Assembly (NCBI RefSeq): GCF_000526495.1
Contig: NZ_JAGE01000002.1
Span: 806,001 to 870,000 of the forward strand
Direction of reading: 5' to 3'
Length of the DNA: 64,000 bases
DNA from: Ruminiclostridium josui JCM 17888
Lineage (GTDB): Bacteria; Bacillota; Clostridia; Acetivibrionales; DSM-1351
Part shown: positions 21,387 to 30,935 of the stretch, piece by piece
Position numbering within the stretch: the stretch's first letter is position 1
Layout of the letters: each line of letters starts with the position of its first letter
The notes under the pieces: model-generated
What the model saw: only the letters and a program-made list of their open reading frames with translations
Databases searched by the model: none
What the model was told of the DNA's origin: nothing
Made by a program: the position numbers and the translations under genes

Positions 21387-21851
21387 TTATTCAGTATCAG
21401 TATCTGTGTCAAATAATTGCTTAAGTAATTCCAGCTGAGATAATAAAAGTGTTTCCGACTTGGTTTTAAAAAGGTGGAGTCTTTTCTTCATTTCTTCATA
21501 TTCAAAACGAATTTTAATAACCTCTTGGTTGGCATCATCGATTATCCTCTGAGCCTTCAATTCCGCCTCTTTTATAATATTTTCTGCCTTTTCATAGGAA
21601 TTTTTCTTAATTTCCTCGCCGGTTTGCTGCGCTACTATCAGTGTATTTTGAAGGGACTCCTCAATATTTTTGTAATGCTGAATACCTTCATTTAATACTG
21701 AAATCCTATCTTTAAGCTCTATATTTTCTTTTATGTAAAGCTCATAATCCTGTATTACACTGTCCAATACTTCGTTAACCTGGTCCTCATTATATCCCAT
21801 AAAATTTTTCTTAAATTTTATATTATCAAGATCATTAGGCGTATAATTCAT
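21387..21851 (-). CDS. divIVA: DivIVA domain protein
   Basis: Curvature-sensing scaffold for poles and septa. The N-terminal membrane-binding motif (TPNDLDNIKFKKNFMGYNED, residues 4-23) is followed by coiled coil to residue ~145. At 154 residues it is a short family member. It is last in the sepF-yggT-ylmH-divIVA block, the conserved Gram-positive division cluster next to ftsZ in many species. A strong terminator follows. Confidence 0.93.
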   Translation of the reverse strand: MNYTPNDLDNIKFKKNFMGYNEDQVNEVLDSVIQDYELYIKENIELKDRISVLNEGIQHYKNIEESLQNTLIVAQQTGEEIKKNSYEKAENIIKEAELKAQRIIDDANQEVIKIRFEYEEMKKRLHLFKTKSETLLLSQLELLKQLFDTDTDTE

Positions 21852-21880
21852 AAATGGTCATCCTTTCCTGAGACATCAAA

Positions 21881-22663
21881 TTATTCAAAACGTTTTATAA
21901 CTATGCTGATTCTGTCCTTTCTGGTGTTTCCTAAAACCTTTTCCAGAACAATTCTTCCCATTCCCCGTATTGAAATTACATCTCCCTCAGCCAACATTTT
22001 GGATGGGCTTTGAACCAGTTCCCAGTTTACGTTAACTCTCTGTGCTTTAAAATAGTCCATTATCTTGGTTCTTGACAATCCAAACCCGCTGGATGCAACG
22101 GAATCCACACGAAGAGAAGCTACCGTGGTGCTTATGCTCCGTTCTTTCTTATGGGGCGGAGTAAATTGATATATATCACACTCTTGACATTGAACCTTTA
22201 CATTACCAATTTTGTCCAAATTGTATAATATATATTCCGCTATTTTATCAACAACAAAAACATCTGCAAATTTTTCACTAACAAGTATATCTCCAATTTT
22301 TTCTCTTTTGATTCCCAATCCAAGTAATGAGCCAAGATAATCTCTATGTGAAAGCTTATTTTCAATAACGGGTGTTATTCTCAATAAGCTTATAGGAGTA
22401 TTATAAGGAATATCCTCCTCAATAAAATCACTGCTTATTACAACTATAGTCCGTTCTGCCCCTTCATAACCACCTGCTAATTTATAAAAGACATCTTTAA
22501 CCCTGTCCAAAACCTTTTTAGCAACAGAAGCTTCATAAGGAGAAAGAAAATCCGTATACGCAAAAGAGGAATAATGGCACTGTTCAACCTTGTCCAATAA
22601 ACGCGAAACAAGCACCCTATCCTCTAGTTTTGAAACCATCTTTAATAATTCGTTTTTATCCAT
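21881..22663 (-). CDS. ylmH: YlmH family S4-domain RNA-binding protein
   Basis: The N-terminal half has the YlmH fold (DFLSPYEASVAKKVLDRV; FIEEDIPYNTPISLLRITP), and the C-terminal S4 domain (SGFGLSRTKIMDYFKAQRVN; AEGDVISIRGMGRIVLEK) binds RNA. YlmH proteins are linked to ribosome quality control and to division gene clusters. The 260 residues are typical. Seven bases separate it from yggT. Confidence 0.93.
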   Translation of the reverse strand: MDKNELLKMVSKLEDRVLVSRLLDKVEQCHYSSFAYTDFLSPYEASVAKKVLDRVKDVFYKLAGGYEGAERTIVVISSDFIEEDIPYNTPISLLRITPVIENKLSHRDYLGSLLGLGIKREKIGDILVSEKFADVFVVDKIAEYILYNLDKIGNVKVQCQECDIYQFTPPHKKERSISTTVASLRVDSVASSGFGLSRTKIMDYFKAQRVNVNWELVQSPSKMLAEGDVISIRGMGRIVLEKVLGNTRKDRISIVIKRFE

Positions 22664-22669
22664 AAATTC

Positions 22670-22960
22670 CTAATATACAAATATTCTAAATATACTAAAA
22701 ACCACATTTCTAATTACTTCAATAAGCAGAAATGCAACAATTGGAGAAAAATCCATCATAGACAGCATGGAATTATTAAATATACTAGATCTGCTCAGCA
22801 TATTACGAATAGGTGAAAGTACCGGCTCGGTAATAGCATGTAACAAATCTATTAATTTGTTATCCCTTGATATTGGAAACCATGAAAGAACTGCTCTGGC
22901 CACCAAAACTAACTCAAAGGCAAACAACACACTATTTATAGCTCTATAAACTGAATACAT
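22670..22960 (-). CDS. YggT/YlmG family membrane protein
   Basis: 96 residues with two hydrophobic segments (about 8-28 and 70-92) separated by the family signature ITEPVLSPIRNMLSR. YggT proteins are small integral membrane proteins tied to division and osmotic tolerance in various bacteria. It lies between sepF and ylmH in the usual order. Confidence 0.92.
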   Translation of the reverse strand: MYSVYRAINSVLFAFELVLVARAVLSWFPISRDNKLIDLLHAITEPVLSPIRNMLSRSSIFNNSMLSMMDFSPIVAFLLIEVIRNVVFSIFRIFVY

Positions 22961-22991
22961 CTAAAATATTCCTCCAATGTAAGAGACAAAA

Positions 22992-23462
22992 CTATTTTGC
23001 CCATGGGAAAACAGTTTTATTTCTTAGTTCATCCTTTAAATCGCCACTAACATCTACATTATTAGGAGCTATAACGAAAATATCACAGGAAACTTTTTGA
23101 ATGCTTCCATCAAGTGCATATACAGAACCGCTTAGAAAATCAATTATTCTCTGAGCATCCTGCTTTTCAATGCCTTCAAGATTTATAACTACAGGTTTTT
23201 TGTTCTTTAAATGATCGCAAATATCTTGTGCATCGTCAAAAGTATTCGGTTGTGATACAACCATTTTAAACTGATTTCCGGTATGAATATTTACAACCTT
23301 ACCTGACTGCTGCTTTTTTGAGCTATTAAAGAAGTGTGTCTGAATAGGCTCTTCTTTAACATCTTCCTTTGCACTCAATTCCTGCTCTTCATATTCATAT
23401 TCATCCTCATCAACAGCTTCCCAGCCTACAAAATTAAACACTTTGTTAAGAAGTTTTGACAT
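22992..23462 (-). CDS. sepF: cell division protein SepF
   Basis: FtsZ-associated membrane anchor. An N-terminal amphipathic membrane helix (MSKLLNKVFNFVGW), an acidic linker and a C-terminal DUF552 domain (VVNIHTGNQFKMVVSQPNTF; VINLEGIEKQDAQRIIDFLS). A TTG at 23468 could also start the frame; the ATG at 23462 has GGGGG about ten bases upstream. It is followed by yggT and preceded by yggS, as in Bacillus (ylmE-sepF-ylmG-ylmH-divIVA). Confidence 0.95.
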   Translation of the reverse strand: MSKLLNKVFNFVGWEAVDEDEYEYEEQELSAKEDVKEEPIQTHFFNSSKKQQSGKVVNIHTGNQFKMVVSQPNTFDDAQDICDHLKNKKPVVINLEGIEKQDAQRIIDFLSGSVYALDGSIQKVSCDIFVIAPNNVDVSGDLKDELRNKTVFPWAK

Positions 23463-23519
23463 TTTCAAATACCCCCTGAGTCTTTAGTAAATATATTTTT
23501 TGTCCATTGTTCATTTATA

Positions 23520-24227
23520 CTACTTTTGAGGATAATTTCGCTTTCCAAAAATACCTGTTCCGATTCTGACAATATTTGCACCTTCTTCGATGGCAACCTC
23601 AAAATCATTGCTCATACCCATGGAAAGATAATCCATACTAACATTATCTATTCTTTTACTCTTTATGTCAATAAAAATGTCGTAAAGATTCTTAAATATA
23701 GGTCTTATTTCCTGGGTATTCTCGGTAAATGGGGCTATAGTCATCATTCCCCTTAAAGATAAATTCTCTAATTGGGAAATATACTCCACATATTCATTAA
23801 CTTCTTCCGGTCGAATTCCAAACTTCGTTTCTTCACCTGAAACATTTACTTGTAATAAAACATTCATTTTTTTGCCTGCTTTACCTGCTCGGCTGTTAAT
23901 TTCTTTTGCCAGTTCAAAGCTGTCTACAGAATGTATCATATGAACTTTATCAATGATATACTTCACTTTATTTGTTTGCAAATGCCCTATTAAATGCCAT
24001 TTTATTGATTCATCAAACTTATCGTACTTTTCCAAGAGTTCCTGTACCCTGTTTTCACCAAAGTCCAGAACTCCGTATTCACTAACATTTCTTATTCTAT
24101 CAACCCCAACGGTTTTAGTGACAGCAATAAGCTTGATGTCTTCTGCTTTTCTCCCGCTTTTTTCTGCGGCGATTTTTATTCTGGAGTATATATCATCCAG
24201 GTTTTTATTTATAGTTCCATCAATCAA
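23520..24227 (-). CDS. YggS/YlmE family PLP homeostasis protein
   Basis: PLP-binding, alanine-racemase-like barrel without enzymatic activity, known to hold vitamin B6 and amino-acid pools in balance. Signatures: KLIAVTKTVGVDRIR with the PLP lysine near residue 37, DFGENRVQELLEKYD, WHLIGHLQTNKVKYI and DYLSMGMSNDFEVAIEEGA. It starts with TTG behind GGAGGG and overlaps the HlyD-like gene by 8 bases, so they are translationally coupled. Confidence 0.95.
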   Translation of the reverse strand: MIDGTINKNLDDIYSRIKIAAEKSGRKAEDIKLIAVTKTVGVDRIRNVSEYGVLDFGENRVQELLEKYDKFDESIKWHLIGHLQTNKVKYIIDKVHMIHSVDSFELAKEINSRAGKAGKKMNVLLQVNVSGEETKFGIRPEEVNEYVEYISQLENLSLRGMMTIAPFTENTQEIRPIFKNLYDIFIDIKSKRIDNVSMDYLSMGMSNDFEVAIEEGANIVRIGTGIFGKRNYPQK

Positions 24228-25473
24228 TTATCTGTCCCTCCTGTACGTTTTTTGGATTTAAAATGTATGTATTATAAAGCGCTACTGATGACTCCCCATC
24301 GGGATTATCAATTATTGCTGCATCATCATTCATCCCTACTATTTTTACCTCTTTAAACGTAGCTGTATTTCCTTTTAATAAACATATTTTAGCAGTCTGG
24401 TTATTGATATTAATATCTTGGAGGCAACTGCGAGGAACTTTCAAACCACTATAACTGGATAATACCACATCAACATTTATCCTTCGCATACCTATAGTTT
24501 CATCTAAACCAGTATCATATTTAAACGAAATAACCTTTTTTCCGTTAATAACATCTGAATTGTAATTTATCACTGCATCCATACTGTAGCCTATATCATT
24601 AATTCGGAGAGTTACAAGCTTATCCTTAGTCAAGTCCTTTGCTGCTTTTTGGTCCACTACAGCAACCATATAATTATCCAAATCTTTTACTATCTTGGCA
24701 ATAGGCTCTCCTTTTTTTACATCAACCACATTAAAGTCCCTGTTTGTATTTTTAACTGTGATATTTTCTAAATCCTGAGGAGTAGCACTTTTAATAAAGT
24801 TCGGAGTCAGAAGCGATTCGTAACCGTCTATGGCAAAGGATATCAATCCAGCTGAATCAACCCTTACCTCCTTAACATTATTGCTTAGTCTCCTTTCAAT
24901 TTCGGCTTTTTCGCTGATTAGCCTGTTTATATATTTTGCAGATTTACTGTTATCACCAAATATATCGGACTTTCTGTAAACAATGCTGTCAATATCGGAC
25001 ATAGTATCGTAGCTTTCAACCAAGCTTCCTCTTATTGACTGCTGCCCTAATTTTTTCACCTTTTCAATTATTTCAGAGTCTAGCTTTATTATGTCCCCGG
25101 AGAAAACACCTAAATTTTCTTTTTGAGCTTTTTGTGCACTGCTTATTTGCATTTCCTTTTTTTTAAGTTCTTCGTAAGTTGAAACGGGAACATTTTTAAC
25201 TATAGTAGCTATTCTGTAAAATGCAGGAACCTTTTCACCCTCTACCGCATCCATAACACAATTACCGTCATCAGGAGAATCTATAACCTTTTCATTTCTT
25301 ATCAATATACCATCAACATTCTGAACTACTTCTATTTTGCCATTCTTCAATATGTCTTTTTCAACAGTATTGCCAAATGTTATGTAAAGCAATGATGGCA
25401 GATATATCAGTAGAAAGATTCCCGTAATCAGTGTGCCTGTTTTAATGCCTTTGATTTTGAATACATTCCCCAT
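24220..25473 (-). CDS. HlyD-like membrane protein coupled to yggS
   Basis: 417 residues with one N-terminal membrane helix (~14-33) and a large extracellular part resembling an HlyD/periplasmic-adaptor barrel-sandwich (KNGKIEVVQNVDGILIRNEK; VDSAGLISFAIDGYE). No ABC or RND transporter genes are adjacent. Its overlap with yggS places it at the head of the division-linked operon in this genome. Role unknown; the HlyD call rests on fold-level similarity. Confidence 0.75.
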   Translation of the reverse strand: MGNVFKIKGIKTGTLITGIFLLIYLPSLLYITFGNTVEKDILKNGKIEVVQNVDGILIRNEKVIDSPDDGNCVMDAVEGEKVPAFYRIATIVKNVPVSTYEELKKKEMQISSAQKAQKENLGVFSGDIIKLDSEIIEKVKKLGQQSIRGSLVESYDTMSDIDSIVYRKSDIFGDNSKSAKYINRLISEKAEIERRLSNNVKEVRVDSAGLISFAIDGYESLLTPNFIKSATPQDLENITVKNTNRDFNVVDVKKGEPIAKIVKDLDNYMVAVVDQKAAKDLTKDKLVTLRINDIGYSMDAVINYNSDVINGKKVISFKYDTGLDETIGMRRINVDVVLSSYSGLKVPRSCLQDININNQTAKICLLKGNTATFKEVKIVGMNDDAAIIDNPDGESSVALYNTYILNPKNVQEGQIID

Positions 25474-25521
25474 TTGTTCCCCCTACATATTACCTTTTCT
25501 TTAGTGTTATTTATTTTGCAT

Positions 25522-26808
25522 CTACTTTACCATTCCCTGATGGAATAATTTTTGTAAAGCAATAATATTACCCAGCTTTACATGTTCATATACAAGACCA
25601 CCTTGCATATATGCCACATAAGGCTCTTTGATAGGTGCATCAGCACTAAGTTCAATGGAAGACCCCTGTACAAATGCTCCAGCTGCCATAATAACCGGTG
25701 AATCATATCCCGGCATGTCCCATGGTTGTGGTGTAACATAAGAATCTACTGGTGAACCCTTCTGTATGCCTTGACAAAATGCAATAAGGCTTTCTTTATT
25801 ATTAAATTTTACTGATTGTATTATATCACTTCTGTGTGACTTTACGGAAGGCATTGTCTCAAATCCTGCCAGCTCCATAAGTGCAGCACAAAATACGGCA
25901 CCCTTGAGGCTTTCTGCTACCACATGGGGTGACATAAATAAACCTTGGAACATAAGCCTGTTATTTCCCAAAGAAGCACCCACCTCTTTGCCAAGGCCCG
26001 GAGATGTAAGCCTGTATGCTGCCTGCTCTACCAGGTGTTTCTTTCCAGCTATATAACCGCCGGTTAATGCTAACCCTCCACCGGGGTTCTTTATTAATGA
26101 ACCTGCTATTATATCTGCTCCTACCTGTGTAGGCTCTAAAACCTCAACAAACTCTCCATAACAGTTATCAACCATTACTATTATGTTACTGTTAACTTCT
26201 TTAACTGCTTCTATTACACTTTTAATGTCCTGAATGGATAATGCATCTCTCCAGGAATATCCCCTTGAACGTTGAATCATTGCCATTTTAGTTTTAGCAG
26301 ACACTGTTGCCTTTATCTTATCCAGTTGAGGTTTTCCATCCTTTAAATCAACCTGTTTGTAAGTTACCCCAAACTCCTTTAAGGAGCCGCAATTTTCACC
26401 TCTTATTCCAATTACTTCTTCAAGAGTGTCATAGGGTTTTCCTGTAACAGCCACCAGTTCGTCACCAGGTCTGAGATTTCCAAAAAGGCAAAGTGCAAGT
26501 GCCTGGGTACCAGAAACAATCTGATGGCGTACAAGGGCGTCCTCGGTTTGAAATATATCAGCATAAACACTGTCCAGAACTTCTCTTCCCCTGTCATCAT
26601 AGCCATAGCCAGTTGTTCCATTGAAATGAGAATCGCTTAGTTTGTTTTCCTGCATTGCCTTTATTACTTTCATCTGGTTCAGTTGCTTTATGCTGTCAAT
26701 TCGTACAAATACCTCTTGCGCATTATTTTCAGCTTGTTCAGCTAATTCGATAACCTTATCATCTATTTCAAACTTCTTCTTTAAAAATTCTCTTGTTTGT
26801 AAATCCAT
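25522..26808 (-). CDS. methionine gamma-lyase family PLP protein (YnbB, 'aluminium resistance' family)
   Basis: PLP-dependent fold type I enzyme of the Met_gamma_lyase Pfam family. The probable PLP lysine is in AGSLIKNPGGGLALTGGYIAG near residue 240, with MVDNCYGEFVEVLEP upstream and SGTQALALCLFGNLRPGDE for the phosphate site. The family name comes from annotation; the physiological reaction is not established. Its ATG at 26808 has a GAGGA site. Divergent from the RluA-family gene on the plus strand. Confidence 0.92.
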   Translation of the reverse strand: MDLQTREFLKKKFEIDDKVIELAEQAENNAQEVFVRIDSIKQLNQMKVIKAMQENKLSDSHFNGTTGYGYDDRGREVLDSVYADIFQTEDALVRHQIVSGTQALALCLFGNLRPGDELVAVTGKPYDTLEEVIGIRGENCGSLKEFGVTYKQVDLKDGKPQLDKIKATVSAKTKMAMIQRSRGYSWRDALSIQDIKSVIEAVKEVNSNIIVMVDNCYGEFVEVLEPTQVGADIIAGSLIKNPGGGLALTGGYIAGKKHLVEQAAYRLTSPGLGKEVGASLGNNRLMFQGLFMSPHVVAESLKGAVFCAALMELAGFETMPSVKSHRSDIIQSVKFNNKESLIAFCQGIQKGSPVDSYVTPQPWDMPGYDSPVIMAAGAFVQGSSIELSADAPIKEPYVAYMQGGLVYEHVKLGNIIALQKLFHQGMVK

Positions 26809-26972
26809 TGGTAAAATTCCTCTTTCGTAGTTTATATATACATGATTTTATCTACTTTGTTTTGCTTTATCAAGTTAATTATAAAACTTTTGCGTATCAA
26901 ATTCCATTTATAGTACAATATATCAAGCATGCTATAACATTTATTGCTGCCATATATGTCAGGAGGATATTA

Positions 26973-27872
26973 ATGATACTAGATAGGATAGTAAATGAGA
27001 ATGAAGTTGGAAAAACTCTGAAATATGTTTTGAAAAATGAACTTCAGCTTTCTGAAAGACTTATAAAAAAACTAAAATTACAACAAAAAATTTATGTAAA
27101 CGAACATCCTGAAAGAGTTAATTATATAGTGCAGGCTGCGGACAGGATCAAAGTAATACTTAATTTAGAGGAAGAATGTGAGCATATTGAGCCCCAGGAT
27201 ATACCTCTTGATATTATATATGAAGATGAATGTATGCTGGTTTTAAATAAGCAGCCGAATATAGTGGTGCATCCTACCAGTTACCACCCTCATAACACTA
27301 TAGCCAATGGCATTGTTTTTTACCTGAAACAAAAGGGTATTACCAAAAAAGTGCGACCTGTCAGCCGTCTTGACAGAGAAACTTCAGGTATTATTATTTT
27401 TGCAAAAAACCAGTTTACTCAGGAAATGCTCATCCGGCAAATGCATTCCAATTTGTTTAAAAAAGAATATTTAGGTGTAGTACAGGGTATACCTGAAAAG
27501 AATGAAGGGACTATAAATCTTCCAATAGCAAGAAAGCCCGACAGTATTATGCTAAGGCATATTTCCGAGGAAGGCGCACCCTCAATAACACATTATAAGG
27601 TTCTAAAGAGCTTTCCTTTACATAATTCTGCCTTATTGGAATTTAAACTTGAAACAGGACGGACACACCAGATAAGAGTTCATTGTCACGCAATGGGTTT
27701 TCCAATCTATGGTGACACTTTATATTCTGAAAATACAAATTTATTCATTTCCCGGCAGGCTCTTCATTCATATAGAACTGAGATACTTCATCCTGTTACC
27801 CGAAAAGAAGTTATATTCACGGCAGAGCTGCCTTCTGATATAGCCGGATTATTGGAAATACTAAGCAAATAA
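26973..27872 (+). CDS. RluA family pseudouridine synthase
   Basis: A second RluA-type enzyme in the window. Start ATG at 26973 behind AGGAGG; the longer frame from 26793 has no ribosome site and runs through a promoter region. The N-terminal S4-like part (LQLSERLIKKLKLQQKIYVN) precedes the catalytic domain: LNKQPNIVVHPTSYH, catalytic Asp in VSRLDRETSGIIIFAK and LETGRTHQIRVHCHAMG. 299 residues; modified RNA site unknown. Confidence 0.92.
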   Translation: MILDRIVNENEVGKTLKYVLKNELQLSERLIKKLKLQQKIYVNEHPERVNYIVQAADRIKVILNLEEECEHIEPQDIPLDIIYEDECMLVLNKQPNIVVHPTSYHPHNTIANGIVFYLKQKGITKKVRPVSRLDRETSGIIIFAKNQFTQEMLIRQMHSNLFKKEYLGVVQGIPEKNEGTINLPIARKPDSIMLRHISEEGAPSITHYKVLKSFPLHNSALLEFKLETGRTHQIRVHCHAMGFPIYGDTLYSENTNLFISRQALHSYRTEILHPVTRKEVIFTAELPSDIAGLLEILSK

Positions 27873-27883
27873 TATGTAAATAT

Positions 27884-27912
27884 TTTACACTAAGTATGTC
27901 TTATGATACTAT
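27884..27912 (+). promoter_or_regulatory. possible promoter of the MerR-type gene
   Basis: TTTACA, 17 bases, TACTAT, about 50 bases before the MerR-type start. Modest match. Confidence 0.4.
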
Positions 27913-27965
27913 CAAAATAGAAATGTACGTGTCTATATACATAGTAATAGGGGGTAGATAGTTCT

Positions 27966-28556
27966 ATGGATGTACTCAAGGAAAGATATACAATAACAGA
28001 ACTAAGCACAGCTTTAAATATAACAGACCATGCTTTAAGGTTTTATGAAAAGGAATTTGGGCTAAACATTCCCAAAGATAACAGAGGAAGACGGTATTAC
28101 ACTACTGATCTGGCAAACGTAATGTACCAGATAAAAGCAATGCGTGACCAAGGTCTGGAACTAAAGGCAATAAGGAAAATTCTTGAGGACGAAAATATTA
28201 TAAAACCTAAAGATATTAGTATCCCTATACCGGTTGAACAACTTCCTGCCGTGGTTTCAAAAAGAATGGAAGAACTGAGCAGTGCTGAACTGTCTATGAT
28301 ACTAGATGCCTTAAACGGTATTAAAGAGCAGCTTTTTAATAATGTTGCCGCAGAATTTGTAAGCACTCGAGAACATATTTCAAAGGAAATTCATAGCTCC
28401 AAGCTAGAACTTGGAGCTTGTGTTGAAAATAGTTCCCGTAAGCTGGAAATTAAAATGGACAAGCATTTTCAGGAGGTAGACAGGTATATTACCAATTGGA
28501 GAGAACGAAAAAACACAACTCTCGCAGGTAAACTGAAAAAGCTCATCGGAAAATAG
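27966..28556 (+). CDS. MerR-family transcriptional regulator
   Basis: The N-terminal MerR winged helix (YTITELSTALNITDHALRFY; RGRRYYTTDLANVMYQIKAM) is followed by a ~120-residue coiled-coil tail with a basic end. No effector-binding domain or Cys metal site is evident, so the signal is unknown. Start ATG follows GGGGGT. Divergent neighbours do not suggest a target. Confidence 0.85.
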   Translation: MDVLKERYTITELSTALNITDHALRFYEKEFGLNIPKDNRGRRYYTTDLANVMYQIKAMRDQGLELKAIRKILEDENIIKPKDISIPIPVEQLPAVVSKRMEELSSAELSMILDALNGIKEQLFNNVAAEFVSTREHISKEIHSSKLELGACVENSSRKLEIKMDKHFQEVDRYITNWRERKNTTLAGKLKKLIGK

Positions 28557-28619
28557 GCGATCCCCTTTCCAATCTGCAGATAGGAATTCATAATTCCTAT
28601 CTGCTAAAAACTTTATATT

Positions 28620-29018
28620 TTAATCCTTCAACGCTATACCTTTAGCATCTTTATTAATAGAACCGGCAAGAATCAAAATACCTTCTATAAGTCCCCAAAC
28701 CCAAATGATTGGTGAAAATATAAAGCAAGATAAAACCGTTAGTAACAACTGTGCAAGACCAATCCCTATATATCCTAGATAAAATCTGTGAACACCGAAC
28801 ATACCCAGGAAGATTCCAAACAATCCTGCAGCAAGCTTTGATTTTTGCTGTCCGTAATTAGTTAAACTAAATCCACATTTCATACATATTTGAGACATTG
28901 AATCAGTTGCCTCACCGCATAAAGGACAAAAATTATTCCCTTTTCCTGTAGGAACCCCACATGTAACACATATAACAGCCTGATCATTCATAACGTTTCC
29001 GCAATTTCTGCAATACAT
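28620..29018 (-). CDS. zinc-ribbon and TM2 domain membrane protein
   Basis: Two zinc ribbons at the N-terminus (CRNCGNVMNDQAVICVTCG and CPLCGEATDSMSQICMKCG) are followed by a TM2 domain (LFGIFLGMFGVHRFYLGYIG) and a second membrane helix. Start ATG at 29018 follows GGAGG; the longer frame to 29042 lacks one. 132 residues. Function of TM2 proteins is largely unknown. Confidence 0.85.
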   Translation of the reverse strand: MYCRNCGNVMNDQAVICVTCGVPTGKGNNFCPLCGEATDSMSQICMKCGFSLTNYGQQKSKLAAGLFGIFLGMFGVHRFYLGYIGIGLAQLLLTVLSCFIFSPIIWVWGLIEGILILAGSINKDAKGIALKD

Positions 29019-29210
29019 AAATATACCTCCTGATTTTTTCAAAAATATATGGTTAATAATATTTAATTACTGAACATACAAATTTCTTAATTGTATTTAC
29101 ATTATAATATACGATTGTGAAGATTGTATGTCTGATTATTTTATTCTGCTTTATATATTAATTTATCAAAAAAATAAAATCAATAATACAATGCATAAAC
29201 TTTAATATTA

Positions 29211-29239
29211 TTGCAATGAAAAATCATATAGTATATAAT
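29211..29239 (+). promoter_or_regulatory. promoter of ychF
   Basis: TTGCAA, 17 bases, TATAAT, about 50 bases before the ychF start. Good sigma-A match in an otherwise empty 247-base spacer. Confidence 0.65.
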
Positions 29240-29288
29240 TCTTATGGTATTTTTTGATGTTACAAACCATGAGAGGATAGATATATAA

Positions 29289-30383
29289 ATGAAATTAGGA
29301 ATTGTAGGACTACCTAACGTAGGAAAAAGCACCCTTTTTAATGCTATAACAAAAGCAGGTGCAGAAAGTGCAAATTATCCGTTTTGTACTATTGAACCAA
29401 ATGTTGGAATTGTAGCTGTTCCTGACGAAAGACTGGACATGCTTGCAAAAATGTATAACCCTGAAAAAGTAACCCCTACTGTAATCGAATTTGTTGACAT
29501 TGCAGGACTTGTTAAAGGTGCAAGCAAAGGTGAAGGATTGGGAAATAAATTCCTTTCTCACATAAGAGAAGTTGATTCAATAGTTCATGTTGTAAGATGT
29601 TTTGAGGATAGCAATATTGTTCATGTTGACGGTTCCATCGGTCCAAAAAGGGACATTGAAACAATTAACCTTGAATTGATTTTCTCAGACCTTGAAATGA
29701 TAGAGAGAAGAATCGACAGAACAAAAAAAATGCTTAAGTCAGGAGACAAAAAATTTCAGGTTGAATTGGAGCTTTACGAATCCATAAAGGCACACCTTGA
29801 AAGCGGAAAACCAGTAAGGTCAATGTCTTTTGATCAAGAGCAACAGCAGTTGGTTGACCAGTTGTTTCTTATAACAATAAAACCTGTTCTTTATGCTGCA
29901 AATGTTTCCGAAGAAGACCTATCTTCTCTGGATAACAACAGATTCCTTGCGGAGCTTAAAGAAGTAGCTGCTGAAGAAAATTCAGAAGTTATGGTAATTT
30001 GTGCAAAGATTGAGGAAGAAATTGCTCAGCTGGATGATGCTGAAAAAGCTGACTTTCTCGAAGCTATGGGATTGGAAGAATCAGGTCTGGACAAGCTTAT
30101 TAAAGCAAGTTACAAAATTTTGGGACTTATAAGCTATTTGACTGCCGGTCCACAGGAAGTAAGAGCATGGACTATTACAAAAGGAACTAAAGCACCTCAG
30201 GCTGCAGGAAAAATCCATAGTGATTTTGAAAGAGGTTTTATCAGAGCTGAAATTGTAGCTTATGATGATTTAATTAGCTGTGGTTCATATACCGTTGCAA
30301 AGGAAAAAGGTCTGGTTCGTTCCGAAGGTAAAGAATATGTGATGCAAGACGGAGATGTTACATTATTCAGATTTAATGTTTAA
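29289..30383 (+). CDS. ychF: redox-regulated ATPase YchF (Obg family)
   Basis: Universal Obg-like P-loop protein that prefers ATP and associates with the ribosome. Walker A GLPNVGKSTLFNA at residues 7-19, switch VEFVDIAGLVKGASKGEGLG and a C-terminal TGS domain (TITKGTKAPQAAGKIHSDFERGF). The 364 residues are normal. Monocistronic, with its own promoter and terminator. Confidence 0.97.
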   Translation: MKLGIVGLPNVGKSTLFNAITKAGAESANYPFCTIEPNVGIVAVPDERLDMLAKMYNPEKVTPTVIEFVDIAGLVKGASKGEGLGNKFLSHIREVDSIVHVVRCFEDSNIVHVDGSIGPKRDIETINLELIFSDLEMIERRIDRTKKMLKSGDKKFQVELELYESIKAHLESGKPVRSMSFDQEQQQLVDQLFLITIKPVLYAANVSEEDLSSLDNNRFLAELKEVAAEENSEVMVICAKIEEEIAQLDDAEKADFLEAMGLEESGLDKLIKASYKILGLISYLTAGPQEVRAWTITKGTKAPQAAGKIHSDFERGFIRAEIVAYDDLISCGSYTVAKEKGLVRSEGKEYVMQDGDVTLFRFNV

Positions 30384-30396
30384 TTTTACAATTATA

Positions 30397-30428
30397 AAAC
30401 CTGCTGTTTATTAAAAACAGCAGGTTTT
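30397..30428 (+). terminator. terminator after ychF
   Basis: AAAACCTGCTGTTT pairs with AAACAGCAGGTTTT around a short loop, 13 bases after the ychF stop. The symmetric A/T flanks could serve the opposing ymaF-like gene too. Confidence 0.88.
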
Positions 30429-30480
30429 ACCTTTATATTCACCATTGCTTATTCTGCACCGTATAAATCCCCTGTAAACA

Positions 30481-30804
30481 TTAATTTTTCTTAAGGAAGG
30501 ATGTGTCTCCTGCTATAATCTGAACATGATTTTTTGTAAAATCTGCATTTCCCATATAGACATGATAATGTCCACCGTATACATAAATAGCAGGACTAGT
30601 GGCAATTCTATAATGATGAACATGACCATCTTCTAACGTAGTTGATCCTTCAATATAGTGTATATGCCCTATCTGGTCACTAGTTTCATTAGTATTGCCG
30701 GAATATTGATGAACGTGTCCTTTATTATTTGAAGTCTTTCCGGCAAAACTATGTGAGTGAAGCGTATTTCCCATATTACCTTGTTTCCCTCCTTTATAAT
30801 TCAT
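30481..30804 (-). CDS. YmaF family histidine-rich protein
   Basis: 107 residues with repeated His-x-His units separated by ~15-17 residues (HSHSF, GHVHQY, GHIHYI, GHVHHY, GHYHVY). This matches the YmaF family of small Firmicutes proteins of unknown role; the spacing suggests a repeat fold that could bind metal (inference). The start is uncertain: a clean AAGGAGG lies inside the frame ~13 bases before an internal ATG near codon 11. Confidence 0.75.
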   Translation of the reverse strand: MNYKGGKQGNMGNTLHSHSFAGKTSNNKGHVHQYSGNTNETSDQIGHIHYIEGSTTLEDGHVHHYRIATSPAIYVYGGHYHVYMGNADFTKNHVQIIAGDTSFLKKN

Positions 30805-30886
30805 ATGCGGACAAGATTACATAAGTTAACCGCTTGATACTATTTTATGTTTACATATTTCTTTTTGTTACACATTTTAGAAAAAC

Positions 30887-30917
30887 AAAAAACCCGAATT
30901 TATGTTTTCGGGTTTTG
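30887..30917 (-). terminator. terminator after cheW
   Basis: On the minus strand AAAACCCGAA and TTCGGGTTTT form the stem, followed by a T-run, about 20 bases beyond the cheW stop. Confidence 0.88.
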
Positions 30918-30935
30918 TTATGTAAACAATATATT

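Noticed and set aside
26793-26972. 59-codon N-terminal extension of the RluA-family gene
   Set aside because: No ribosome site, hydrophobic non-family sequence; AGGAGG precedes the ATG at 26973.
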